Shown here piece after piece: positions 56,128-63,998 of a stretch of 64,000 bases of DNA (position 1 is the first letter of the stretch; each line of letters begins with the position of its first letter). The notes below the pieces were generated by a model. That model was not told where the DNA came from and did no database searches. It saw nothing but the letters and a program-made list of their open reading frames with translations. The DNA is taken from assembly GCA_900539465.1 (NCBI GenBank), contig UQCF01000003.1:93951-157950 (forward strand). The letters are read 5' to 3'. This stretch comes from an uncultured Ruminococcus sp. (GTDB taxonomy: Bacteria; Bacillota; Clostridia; Oscillospirales; Acutalibacteraceae). A program made the translations under genes and the position numbers.

Positions 56128-56565
56128 ATGCCTAAAAATAAAACTTCAAAAAAGAAAATAAAAACTTCGTCTGCCGACAAAAGCACAAGAAGCATTATAA
56201 TAAAGCTCTTGACCGCATCATTCATAGGAGCGGCAGTATTTTTTATTCTTATAGCAATCGTTTCATATTTTGCTTATAAGCAAGATATGAGCCCCGACAA
56301 TTATTCCGTACTTGCGCTGGTTGCCTGCGTTTTGAGTTCCGTCGTTTGCTCCGTTGCGGCGGTTCGGCCGTTTAAAAGAAACGGGCTTTTGATAGGTATG
56401 GCAAGCATTTTGCCGATGTTTTTTATAATTTTTGCGGTTGTATCCGCAGTCAACAGAGCCGCTTTGAGCACGACCGGGTGGGTATCGTTCGGCGTTATGC
56501 TCCTCACGGGCGGACTTGCGGGAATTTTTACCGCAAACAAGAAAAAGAAAAACAAGATTAAATAA
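56128..56565 (+). CDS. Small four-helix membrane protein (TIGR04086-like)
   Basis: The 145-residue protein has a basic N-terminus and four hydrophobic helices (about 30-50, 62-80, 87-106 and 115-133), ending in a lysine-rich tail (KKKKNKIK). Size and topology are like the TIGR04086/YrzE membrane proteins of Firmicutes, whose role is unknown. Its GAGGAGGG site lies inside the hairpin at 56094-56121. Expression could come from read-through of the ligase gene. Confidence 0.65.
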   Translation: MPKNKTSKKKIKTSSADKSTRSIIIKLLTASFIGAAVFFILIAIVSYFAYKQDMSPDNYSVLALVACVLSSVVCSVAAVRPFKRNGLLIGMASILPMFFIIFAVVSAVNRAALSTTGWVSFGVMLLTGGLAGIFTANKKKKNKIK

Positions 56566-56571
56566 AAGTCA

Positions 56572-56600
56572 TTGCTTTAAATACATAAAGATGATAAAAT
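56572..56600 (+). promoter_or_regulatory. Promoter of the GH29-like gene
   Basis: TTGCTT (56572-56577), 17-base spacer, TAAAAT (56595-56600). Confidence 0.55.
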
Positions 56601-56628
56601 GTGTTTATCAAAAAACAGAGGTTAGTTT

Positions 56629-57981
56629 ATGAAAGATAATGAGTTGTTACAAAGAGCAAATCGCACAGTTCCGTCAAAAAATCAGCTTGCGTTCACAGAA
56701 CTTGAGTTCTCTGCCTTTATTCACTTCGGAATGAACACATTCACAAACAGCGAGCAAGGTACCGGACGCGAGCCCGAGAAATATTTTAATCCGCCCGAGG
56801 TTGACGCGGAGCAGTGGGTAAAAGCTATAAAAACGGCAGGCATGAAAGGGCTTATACTCACCTGCAAATATTCTGACGGATTTTGCCTTTGGCCGTCGGC
56901 TTACACAAGCCACAGCGTTATAAATTCGCCATGGCTTGAGGGTAAGGGGGACGTTGTAAAACTCGTGTCCGACGAATGCCGCAAGCAGGGCATAAAATTC
57001 GGCATATATCTTTCCCCTCTTGACAGGCATGAAGAAAGCTTCGGCAGCGAAAGCTACAACGATTTTTTTGTTTCGCAGTTAAAAGAGCTTCTCTCGGATT
57101 ACGGCGAAATATATTGCGTTTGGTTCCCGCGCGACAATGAATCCGGCTTTCATTATGATTGGGAGCGTTATTATAAAACAGTCAGAGAGCTTCAGCCGGG
57201 TGCTGTAATATGCGACTGCGGACCTGACATCCGCTGGGTCGGCAACCTCGGCGGAGTGAGCCGAAGCGAGGAATGGAACGCCGTTCCGTTTGACCTTTTG
57301 AACAACGCGCCCGTTCAAAAGCTTGTTCAGCCGGATCTCGGCAGCCGCAAAAAAATAAAGAAAGCAAAAGAGCTTGTTTGGTACCCTCCGGTGACCTACG
57401 TCTCTCTCAGACCCGGTTGGTTTTATCATAAAGAGGAAGAAACAAGCCTTAAAATGCTTTCAAAAATACTTGATATTTATTTTCGCTCCGTCGGCAACAA
57501 CGGCTCTATGGTGCTCAATATTCCGCCCTCACACACGGGAAAGATTGAAAAGAAAGACCTTGACTCTCTGGTAACTCTCGGTGCACAGCTCAAAATAGAA
57601 TTTAAGCACAACTATGCGCTTGAGGGAACGTTTGAAGCCGAGAAAGAAAGAGACGAGCTTCATACTGCCGCAATGATAAACGAAGAAAACGGCTATTGGC
57701 ACAGCGGAGAATTTGACAAAAAGACAAGCATCACGCTCGACCTCGGCAAGGTGCAGTTTATAAACAAGGTTGTACTCGGAGAGAACGAAGCAACAGGTCA
57801 GCAGATAGAGAAATTCAACATTCTCTACTTTTTTGACGGCAAGTGGAGAAAAATATACTCGGGCAACACAATCGGCCGCAAAAAAATCTGCAACCTGCCG
57901 CCAATGAACGCGCGCAGACTGCGCCTCGACATTATTAAAACAAGAGGCTTTGCCACAATCAAAAGATTTGAAGTATATTAA
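56629..57981 (+). CDS. GH29 (alpha-L-fucosidase family) protein with an altered active site
   Basis: The 450-residue protein has the GH29 barrel (about 1-320): EFSAFIHFGMNTFT, ILTCKYSDGFCLWPSAYTSHS, KFGIYLSPLDRHE and the strand YGEIYCVWFPRDNESG. A C-terminal F5/8-type carbohydrate-binding domain (about 330-450) follows. In active GH29 enzymes the barrel motifs are normally CKHHDGFCLW and WFDG; here the histidines are Tyr81-Ser82 and the nucleophile position is Pro167, with Asp169 nearby. It may be inactive or have changed chemistry. No signal peptide; cytoplasmic. A GGTTAG-like weak site precedes the ATG. Confidence 0.85.
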   Translation: MKDNELLQRANRTVPSKNQLAFTELEFSAFIHFGMNTFTNSEQGTGREPEKYFNPPEVDAEQWVKAIKTAGMKGLILTCKYSDGFCLWPSAYTSHSVINSPWLEGKGDVVKLVSDECRKQGIKFGIYLSPLDRHEESFGSESYNDFFVSQLKELLSDYGEIYCVWFPRDNESGFHYDWERYYKTVRELQPGAVICDCGPDIRWVGNLGGVSRSEEWNAVPFDLLNNAPVQKLVQPDLGSRKKIKKAKELVWYPPVTYVSLRPGWFYHKEEETSLKMLSKILDIYFRSVGNNGSMVLNIPPSHTGKIEKKDLDSLVTLGAQLKIEFKHNYALEGTFEAEKERDELHTAAMINEENGYWHSGEFDKKTSITLDLGKVQFINKVVLGENEATGQQIEKFNILYFFDGKWRKIYSGNTIGRKKICNLPPMNARRLRLDIIKTRGFATIKRFEVY

Positions 57982-58026
57982 AGAAAGCCTTTTCTTTTTA
58001 CCCAAAATGCTTATATTAAAAGTAAA

Positions 58027-58079
58027 AGCTATAATTCATTTTTGGCATCTCGCTTAGCTGCCGTTTGTGAATTATAGCT
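58027..58079. repeat. Hairpin repeat copy C, between the GH29 and glycosyltransferase genes
   Basis: A perfect 12-bp inverted repeat (AGCTATAATTCA / TGAATTATAGCT) with interior ending CTGCCGTTTG, 53 bases long. It lies between convergent genes, as do copies A and B, and shares the CTGCCGTTTGTGAATTAYAGCT end. Confidence 0.8.
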
Positions 58080-58102
58080 TTGTTGTTTATAATTTTATTT
58101 TT

Positions 58103-59050
58103 TTATTCTTTGTTTTCGTCCTCATAGCTGTATTTTTTGCTGACGATGTAGACGGGTCTGTTTTTAACCTGAACATAGATTTTTGCCAAATATTCACCTA
58201 AAATTCCTATGCAAAGAAGCTGCAAACCGCCGAACATCAAAATGAGTGCCACAATGCTCGAATAGCCCGCAACGGTGCCTACCGTAAGCTTCTTTATAAT
58301 AATCACTATTATATAAATAATCGACGTCAAAAACATTGTAATACCGAGCCCCGAGGCGAATTTGAGCGGAGCGGTGGTGAATGAAATTATACCCTCAAAA
58401 GCATATTTTAAAAGCTTTTTAAAATTCCAGTTGGAAGTGCCGCTCTCCCTCTCACGCACATCATAGGGAATATATTTTGTGTTAAAACCTACCCAAGAAA
58501 ATATGCCTTTTGAAAAGCGGTGATACTCACTCATGCTGAGTATTGCGTCAACCACGGGGCGGCGGAAGGTTCTGAAATCACTCGCACCCGATACAAACTC
58601 AATCTCGGTCATTTTATTTATGAGCTTATAAAAAGTGTTTTTCATTGCGACCATGGCTTTGCCCTCTTTGCGCTCTTGCTGAAAAGCCGCAACACTGTCA
58701 TACTCCTCGTTTTCGTCAAGTATTTTAACCATTTCGAGCACAACCTCGGGTCTTTGCTGCAAATCGGCGTCAATTATCGTGACATAATCGCCGCTCGCGT
58801 TTGAAAGACCTGCATACATAGCCGCCTCTTTGCCGAAATTACGCGAAAAACCCAGTACCTTAATTTTTGATTCCTTATGTTTATCATAAAGAGCTTTTAA
58901 GTTTTTAAGTGTATCGTCCTTACTGCCGTCGTTCACAAAAACAAACTCATAATCAAAATTACTTCCGGCAAAAGCCTTTACCGTTTCTTCATAGAACCGC
59001 TCTACATTGTCCTGCTCATTATAACACGGAACAACCAAAGACAAGAGCAT
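58103..59050 (-). CDS. Membrane-bound GT2 glycosyltransferase (polyprenyl-phosphate sugar synthase-like)
   Basis: The 315-residue protein has the GT-A domain with LVVPCYNEQDNVERFYE, the metal-binding DADLQQRPE and a QQERKEGK region, then two C-terminal transmembrane helices (about 228-252 and 262-290). This is the GtrB/DpsA-like layout that moves sugars onto undecaprenyl phosphate for later flipping to the outside. The ATG at 59050 is preferred (GGGGG 7 bases upstream) over a TTG six bases earlier. It has a promoter at 59079-59107. Confidence 0.9.
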   Translation of the reverse strand: MLLSLVVPCYNEQDNVERFYEETVKAFAGSNFDYEFVFVNDGSKDDTLKNLKALYDKHKESKIKVLGFSRNFGKEAAMYAGLSNASGDYVTIIDADLQQRPEVVLEMVKILDENEEYDSVAAFQQERKEGKAMVAMKNTFYKLINKMTEIEFVSGASDFRTFRRPVVDAILSMSEYHRFSKGIFSWVGFNTKYIPYDVRERESGTSNWNFKKLLKYAFEGIISFTTAPLKFASGLGITMFLTSIIYIIVIIIKKLTVGTVAGYSSIVALILMFGGLQLLCIGILGEYLAKIYVQVKNRPVYIVSKKYSYEDENKE

Positions 59051-59078
59051 AAACAAGCCCCCTTTACAAACTATGTCT

Positions 59079-59107
59079 ATTCTACACTAAGAGCGTTATT
59101 TTTGCAA
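59079..59107 (-). promoter_or_regulatory. Likely promoter of the glycosyltransferase gene
   Basis: Minus strand: TTGCAA (59102-59107), 17-base spacer, TAGAAT (59079-59084), just after the DUF218 gene's stop. Confidence 0.55.
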
Positions 59108-59113
59108 GATAAA

Positions 59114-59788
59114 TTATCCGCGGCTCATTTCACCGTCACCGTTTATCGGTATAACCTCGCCGAGATAAGTGGGCTTCGGCTTAAAAATGCAGTAAATAAA
59201 ATCCTTGCACCGCGCGGCAATTTCCCTTACATCGCGGTAGGGCTGTTTGCTGTCGTAATCACGCTCATAGCTTACAACGCCGACTGCCTCAAGCCCGAGC
59301 TTTTCCGCATCGTAGACGGCGCGGTAAAGATGATAGCTCTGCGTTACGATAATCACCTTTTTGGCTTTAAAAACCTCTTTGGCTCTGTACATTGTTTCAT
59401 ATGTCGAAAATCCCGCATGGTCGGTGAAAATATCCTTGCTGTCAACGCCCTCTTCTTCGGCATATTTTCTCATAACATTAACCTCGTCATAGTCCTCCCT
59501 GCCGTGGTCACCGGACATTAAAAGCTTAGGCGCGGCACCCGCTTTATAAAGCTCTACTCCCCTTTTGAGCCTGTCCGAGAGCATTGCCGACGGAGTGTTG
59601 TCACTCCAAACGCGGCAGCCGAGAACGATTATGCAATCCGCGTTGCTTATTTGGGTCGCCTCTTCTGCAGTGATAATGCGCTCTTTAGCTTTTGCCTTTA
59701 CAAAAGAATCAACTGAAAAGGCAGCCGTGGCAGCAACGACAAATAGCAAAACCAAAATAACAATAATAATTTTAACTGCTTTTTTCAT
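59114..59788 (-). CDS. DUF218 (YdcF/SanA-like) membrane-anchored protein
   Basis: The 224-residue protein has an N-terminal transmembrane anchor (about 5-27) and a DUF218 domain: CIIVLGCRVWSDNTPSAMLSDRL, LLMSGDHGREDYDE and KVIIVTQSYHLYRA, the last with the conserved 'T-x-x-x-H-x-x-R'. Members are implicated in cell-envelope integrity and vancomycin exclusion (SanA), though the biochemical activity is unsettled. The ATG at 59788 is preferred, with GGGAGG just upstream; the longer frame would overlap the MATE gene. It lies 16 bases downstream of the MATE gene. Confidence 0.87.
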   Translation of the reverse strand: MKKAVKIIIVILVLLFVVAATAAFSVDSFVKAKAKERIITAEEATQISNADCIIVLGCRVWSDNTPSAMLSDRLKRGVELYKAGAAPKLLMSGDHGREDYDEVNVMRKYAEEEGVDSKDIFTDHAGFSTYETMYRAKEVFKAKKVIIVTQSYHLYRAVYDAEKLGLEAVGVVSYERDYDSKQPYRDVREIAARCKDFIYCIFKPKPTYLGEVIPINGDGEMSRG

Positions 59789-59804
59789 ACATCCTCCCGA
59801 TTTA

Positions 59805-61133
59805 TCAATAGTTATATTTCTTTCTCTTGGCTGCAAGGAATGTTACCGAAATTATCAAAGCAAACACCTCGGCAACCGTGATAGAAAGCCATATTCCGTC
59901 AAGTTTCCAAATCATCGGCAAAACAATGACCGCCGTGCTTTGAAAAATGAGCGTGCGCAAAAAAGAGATTGCCGCAGACACAGCGCCGTTGTTGAGCGCG
60001 GTAAAAAACGATGAAGCAAAAATATTGATGCCTGCAAGTATAAACGAAAATGAGAAAACTCTGAATGCGTGAACGGTCATGTCAAAAAGCCCCTCATCAT
60101 AACCGACAAACACTTTTGCAATCGGCAAAGCCAAGGCTTGTGCGAGCAAAGTCATTATAACGCCCGAAATGCTCATTATAATAATGCTCTTTTTAAGCAT
60201 ATTTTTAAGCTCACTGTGATTTATTGCGCCGTAGTGATAACCGATTATCGGTGCGGAACCTATCGCATAGCCTATAAACAGCGCAATAAACACAAACTGA
60301 ACATACATCAGCACTCCGTATGCCGCAACGCCGTCTTCACCGGCAAATTTCATAAGCTGAAAGTTATATATCATGCTGACGACCGAAGCTGATATATTAG
60401 ACATAAGCTCGGAAGAGCCGTTGGTTACCGCAAGGAAAACCGGCCTGCCCTCAAGCTTTGTGCGCGTTATTTTAAGCAGACTGCTGTTCGGTCTCAAGAA
60501 ATAAATGAGCGGCAAAATTCCGCCGACTGTTTGGCTTATGCCCGTTGCAAGCGCAGCCCCCTTGACTCCCCAACCTAAGCCGGCAATAAACCACGCGTCA
60601 AGCGCCATGTTTGTCACTCCTGCACCGACGGTTGCCAAAAGCCCGAGCCTCGGTTTTTCGGCGGTAACCAAAAAGCTTTGGAACACGTTTTGCATCATAA
60701 AAGCCGTGGTAAACAGAAAAATCATTCTGCCGTACTCCACGCAGTCGCCTATCATAGTGTCGGTTGCGCCCAAAAGATATGATATCGGTCTTATAAACAC
60801 AAAGCCTATAACGCTTGCCGCCGCGCCGCAGATAAGCGACAAATATATCATCATTGTAAAATAGCGGTTTGCCTTTTTCCTATCGCCCTCGCCGAGAGTT
60901 TTGGAGACAAGCGCGCTGCCGCCTGTGCCTATCATAAAACCTATGCCGCCCAAAATCATAATAAACGGCATAACAAGATTTATTGCCGCAAACGGAACCT
61001 TGCCGACATAGTTTGAAACAAACAAACCGTCAACCACGCCGTATATTGAAGTGAACATCATCATAACAGCAGACGGGGCAACAAATCTCAGCAGTTTTCT
61101 GTATGTAAAATGATCCGATAAACTGATTTTCAT
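59805..61133 (-). CDS. MATE family efflux transporter
   Basis: The 442-residue protein has twelve predicted transmembrane segments in two similar halves, with MATE signatures such as PSAVMMMFTSIYGVVDGLFVSNYVG, AAINLVMPFIMILGGIGFMIGTGGSALVS and, in the second half, IGYAIGSAPIIGYHYGA. The substrate is unknown: drugs, metabolites or envelope components are all possible. It has its own promoter (61210-61237) with a leader hairpin and probably shares a transcript with the DUF218 gene. Confidence 0.93.
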   Translation of the reverse strand: MKISLSDHFTYRKLLRFVAPSAVMMMFTSIYGVVDGLFVSNYVGKVPFAAINLVMPFIMILGGIGFMIGTGGSALVSKTLGEGDRKKANRYFTMMIYLSLICGAAASVIGFVFIRPISYLLGATDTMIGDCVEYGRMIFLFTTAFMMQNVFQSFLVTAEKPRLGLLATVGAGVTNMALDAWFIAGLGWGVKGAALATGISQTVGGILPLIYFLRPNSSLLKITRTKLEGRPVFLAVTNGSSELMSNISASVVSMIYNFQLMKFAGEDGVAAYGVLMYVQFVFIALFIGYAIGSAPIIGYHYGAINHSELKNMLKKSIIIMSISGVIMTLLAQALALPIAKVFVGYDEGLFDMTVHAFRVFSFSFILAGINIFASSFFTALNNGAVSAAISFLRTLIFQSTAVIVLPMIWKLDGIWLSITVAEVFALIISVTFLAAKRKKYNY

Positions 61134-61173
61134 ATATCGCTCCTCTTAAAATTCGTATAAATAAAAAGGGCGA

Positions 61174-61192
61174 TGCCGAAATGTATTCGGCA
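61174..61192 (-). promoter_or_regulatory. Hairpin in the 5' leader of the MATE gene
   Basis: Minus strand TGCCGAA-TACAT-TTCGGCA, followed seven bases later by TTTTTATTT, about 40 bases before the start codon. It could be an attenuator, but the gap before the T tract weakens this. Confidence 0.4.
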
Positions 61193-61209
61193 CTGTCCTG
61201 TATGATATA

Positions 61210-61237
61210 ATTGTAGCATAAAAGAATTTGATGTCAA
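61210..61237 (-). promoter_or_regulatory. Promoter of the MATE gene
   Basis: Minus strand: TTGACA (61232-61237), 16-base spacer, TACAAT (61210-61215). Confidence 0.7.
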
Positions 61238-61253
61238 GATTTTTAAATTTTTC

Positions 61254-61282
61254 TTGCCTAATAATTTATTTTGTTTTATTAT
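61254..61282 (+). promoter_or_regulatory. Promoter of the GH3 gene
   Basis: TTGCCT (61254-61259), 17-base spacer, TATTAT (61277-61282). Confidence 0.55.
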
Positions 61283-61333
61283 ATTATTGATATTCGTCAA
61301 AAAGATAAACGACGATTGATTGGAGTTGTTTTT

Positions 61334-63709
61334 ATGAACAAATTTGCAAGATTCAGATACCAGCCGTGCATACCTCTCGGCAAAGACGGCAAATGCGTTA
61401 CAGCGTCAAAAGAACACATTGCCCTCTCTCGTGAGGCAGCCTGTGAGGGCATGGTGCTTCTCAAAAACGAGCATGGCTCTCTGCCGCTCAAAAAGGGCGC
61501 AAAAATCGCACTTTTCGGCAAAGCCGTTATTGACTACATAAAGGGCGGCGGCGGAAGCGGCGACGTAAATGCGCCGTATGTATGCAACATATACGAAGGC
61601 TTTAAAGAAAAAGAGGCCGAGGGCAAGGTCAAAATTTATATGCCGCTTGTTGATTTTTACAAATCCTATGCCGAGGAGGCCGGCAAAAAGGTCCTCACCC
61701 GCAAGCAAATAGATAAAATCTGGGATAAAGTAAACGCCATGCCCTTCGGTCAGGAGCGTGACGACATAACATATGACACATTTTATAAAATGCATATGCC
61801 CGAAGCAGAGGTGCCGGACGAGGTCATAGCCGGTGCGGCAGACTATGCCGACACAGCCGTAATGACCTTCAGCCGCTTCTCCGGCGAGGGAACCGACAGA
61901 CGCGCCATAGGCGACGACTACTATCTTTCTGCCACGGAAAAGGAGCTTTTGAAAAAGCTTTGCAATAAATTTAAAAATGTTATTGTCGTTTTAAACAGCG
62001 GCGGAGTGCTTGACTGCGAGGATTTTGCCGAGAACGAAAAAGTCGGCGCGGCTCTTTTTGCATGGCAGGGCGGCTTGGAGGGCGGCAGAGCGATTGCGGA
62101 TATTCTTTGCGGTGACGTAAACCCCTCCGGCAAGCTCCCCGACACAATTGTTAAATCATATGACTTTTACCCGAGCAAGGATGATTTTAACAAGGACTTT
62201 AACTATCTCGACTACAGCGAGGATATTTATGTCGGCTACCGCTATTTTGAGACGGTTCCGGGCGCAAAGGAGCAGGTTCGCTATCCTTTCGGTTATGGTC
62301 TGTCTTACACCGAGTTTGAGCTTTCGGGCGCAATATGCGGTGAAAGCGAAGGCAAAATAACAGCCGCCCTGAGCGTTAAAAACATAGGCAAAGCAGCCGG
62401 CAAAGAGGTTATCGAGCTTTATTACAGCGCACCGCAGGGTAAGCTCGGCAAGCCTGCCAAGGAGCTTGCCGCGTTCACAAAAACAAAGCTCCTTGCCCCC
62501 GGTGAAGCACAGACAATCGCTTTGAGCTTTGATATAAACGACATGGCAAGCTTTGATGATTTGGGAAAAATCCAAAAAAGCGCATATGTATTGGAAAAAG
62601 GCGAATACAAATTCTTTATCGGCACATCGGTTCGCTCTTTAAAGGAGCTTGATTATAAATACACCGCCGAAAGTGACATAGTTGTTTTGCAGCTTAAATC
62701 ACTCTGCACGCCTTGGAAATTACAAAAGCGTATGCTCTCAAGCGGAGAATATGAGGCACTCCCAACAGGCGAAGCAAAATATTTTTACGGCAAGAACAAG
62801 CTCTCAAGCGCAAAGAAGCCCGAAGAAGAATTTATGTTTGACGACGTGGGCGAAAAACTCGGCATGGATGAGTTTGTAAAGCAATTCACAGATGAGGAGC
62901 TTATGGAGTTTGTCGGCGGCCACGAACCGACAGGTGTTGCAAACACCGGCTGCTTCGGCGGACTTGAAAGACTTGACGTTCCCCCTGTCGCAACCGCGGA
63001 CGGTCCTGCCGGTCTAAGGCTCAACACCGATACGGGCATACCGACAACGGCTTGGCCCTGCGCCACTCTGCTTGCAGCGAGCCGAAACACCGAGCTGATT
63101 TACAAGGTTGGCGCGGCGGCGGCGCGTGAGGTGAAAGAAAACAACCTCGGCATTTGGCTTGCGCCTGCGCTCAATATTCACCGCAATCCCCTTTGCGGCA
63201 GAAATTTTGAATATCTTTCAGAGGATCCTGTTGTAGCCGGCAAAATGGCCGCGGCGGAAATAAGAGGTATTCAATCCGAAAAAATTGCGGTATCTATGAA
63301 GCACTTTGCCTGCAACAGCAAGGAGGTAAACCGCTTCGGTTGCGACGCAAGAATTTCCGAAAGAGCATTGAGAGAAATTTATCTTAAAGGATTTGAAATT
63401 TGCGTAAAGGAATCCGACCCGTGGACGGTTATGTCGTCATATAACCTCATTAACGGACTTCATACCTCAGAAAGCTATGAGCTGCTGACGGAGATACTCA
63501 GAAACGAATGGGGCTTTAAGGGCATGGTAACCACCGACTGGGGGCAGAAAAACGACCCGGTGAAAGAGGTTCTTGCCGGCAACGACATGAAAATGCACAT
63601 AGGCTACCCGGAGGATTTAAAAAAGGCTATGGAAAGCGGCGAGCTTTCAAGAGCCGACCTTGAACTTTGCGTCAAGAGAATTCTCGAAATGTTTATGAAG
63701 CTTGTATAA
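61334..63709 (+). CDS. GH3 beta-glycosidase with inverted domain order
   Basis: The 791-residue cytoplasmic protein has all GH3 parts, but rotated. The alpha/beta C-domain comes first (about 35-300, ALSREAACEGMVLLKNE and the acid/base loop region SRFSGEGTDR). The fibronectin-like domain follows (about 335-430, RYPFGYGLSYTEFE, VIELYYS). The catalytic barrel is last (about 510-790), with ATADGPAGLRLN, KHFACNS and the nucleophile in VTTDWGQ (Asp735). This arrangement is known in some ruminal and gut clostridial beta-glucosidases. The substrate is probably a beta-glucoside or beta-xyloside. The start is ATG 61334 with GGAG 8 bases upstream. Confidence 0.93.
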   Translation: MNKFARFRYQPCIPLGKDGKCVTASKEHIALSREAACEGMVLLKNEHGSLPLKKGAKIALFGKAVIDYIKGGGGSGDVNAPYVCNIYEGFKEKEAEGKVKIYMPLVDFYKSYAEEAGKKVLTRKQIDKIWDKVNAMPFGQERDDITYDTFYKMHMPEAEVPDEVIAGAADYADTAVMTFSRFSGEGTDRRAIGDDYYLSATEKELLKKLCNKFKNVIVVLNSGGVLDCEDFAENEKVGAALFAWQGGLEGGRAIADILCGDVNPSGKLPDTIVKSYDFYPSKDDFNKDFNYLDYSEDIYVGYRYFETVPGAKEQVRYPFGYGLSYTEFELSGAICGESEGKITAALSVKNIGKAAGKEVIELYYSAPQGKLGKPAKELAAFTKTKLLAPGEAQTIALSFDINDMASFDDLGKIQKSAYVLEKGEYKFFIGTSVRSLKELDYKYTAESDIVVLQLKSLCTPWKLQKRMLSSGEYEALPTGEAKYFYGKNKLSSAKKPEEEFMFDDVGEKLGMDEFVKQFTDEELMEFVGGHEPTGVANTGCFGGLERLDVPPVATADGPAGLRLNTDTGIPTTAWPCATLLAASRNTELIYKVGAAAAREVKENNLGIWLAPALNIHRNPLCGRNFEYLSEDPVVAGKMAAAEIRGIQSEKIAVSMKHFACNSKEVNRFGCDARISERALREIYLKGFEICVKESDPWTVMSSYNLINGLHTSESYELLTEILRNEWGFKGMVTTDWGQKNDPVKEVLAGNDMKMHIGYPEDLKKAMESGELSRADLELCVKRILEMFMKLV

Positions 63710-63720
63710 AAGCATATAGT

Positions 63721-63757
63721 AACAGCGCGTAAGTCATAACGGCTTACGCGCTGTTTT
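63721..63757 (+). terminator. Terminator of the GH3 gene
   Basis: AACAGCGCGTAAG / CTTACGCGCTGTT perfect 13-bp stem followed by TTGCGATTTT. Confidence 0.8.
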
Positions 63758-63766
63758 GCGATTTTC

Positions 63767-63796
63767 ATTCGGCGGCATGAGGACATGCCGCCGAAT
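63767..63796 (-). terminator. Likely terminator of the surface-protein gene
   Basis: ATTCGGCGGCATG / CATGCCGCCGAAT perfect 13-bp stem, 7 bases after the minus-strand stop codon; T tract is poor. Confidence 0.6.
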
Positions 63797-63803
63797 TTAA
63801 ACA

Positions 63804-63998
63804 TCAGCAAATACTATAGATAAAATCAATTATCAGCTTGATAATCTTAATTATTATCTTGAGTATCCAATTATATATTCTTGTTAAAATATTATCTTTG
63901 CCTGTTGCCGGAATCTCTGTATGCTCATTTCTTGTTGCGTGACAGACAGAACATTCCTCATGCTTTTCGCCTTTTTCGGTTTCGGTTGCTTCCTTATC
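63804..63998 (-). CDS. C-terminal end of a surface/secreted protein (cut by window edge)
   Basis: The 64 visible codons read from the window edge to TGA. They contain a Lys/Glu/Thr-rich spacer, then EECSVCHATRNEHTEIPATG, a two-cysteine C-terminal motif found at the ends of many secreted proteins of gut Clostridia, and a final hydrophobic/basic helix (ILKIIIKIIKLIIDFIYSIC). The motif may form a small metal- or disulfide-linked knob. The main domain lies outside the window, so its role cannot be judged. The final helix resembles the tail of the small secreted protein at 37730. Confidence 0.75.
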   Translation of the reverse strand, partial: DKEATETEKGEKHEECSVCHATRNEHTEIPATGKDNILTRIYNWILKIIIKIIKLIIDFIYSIC

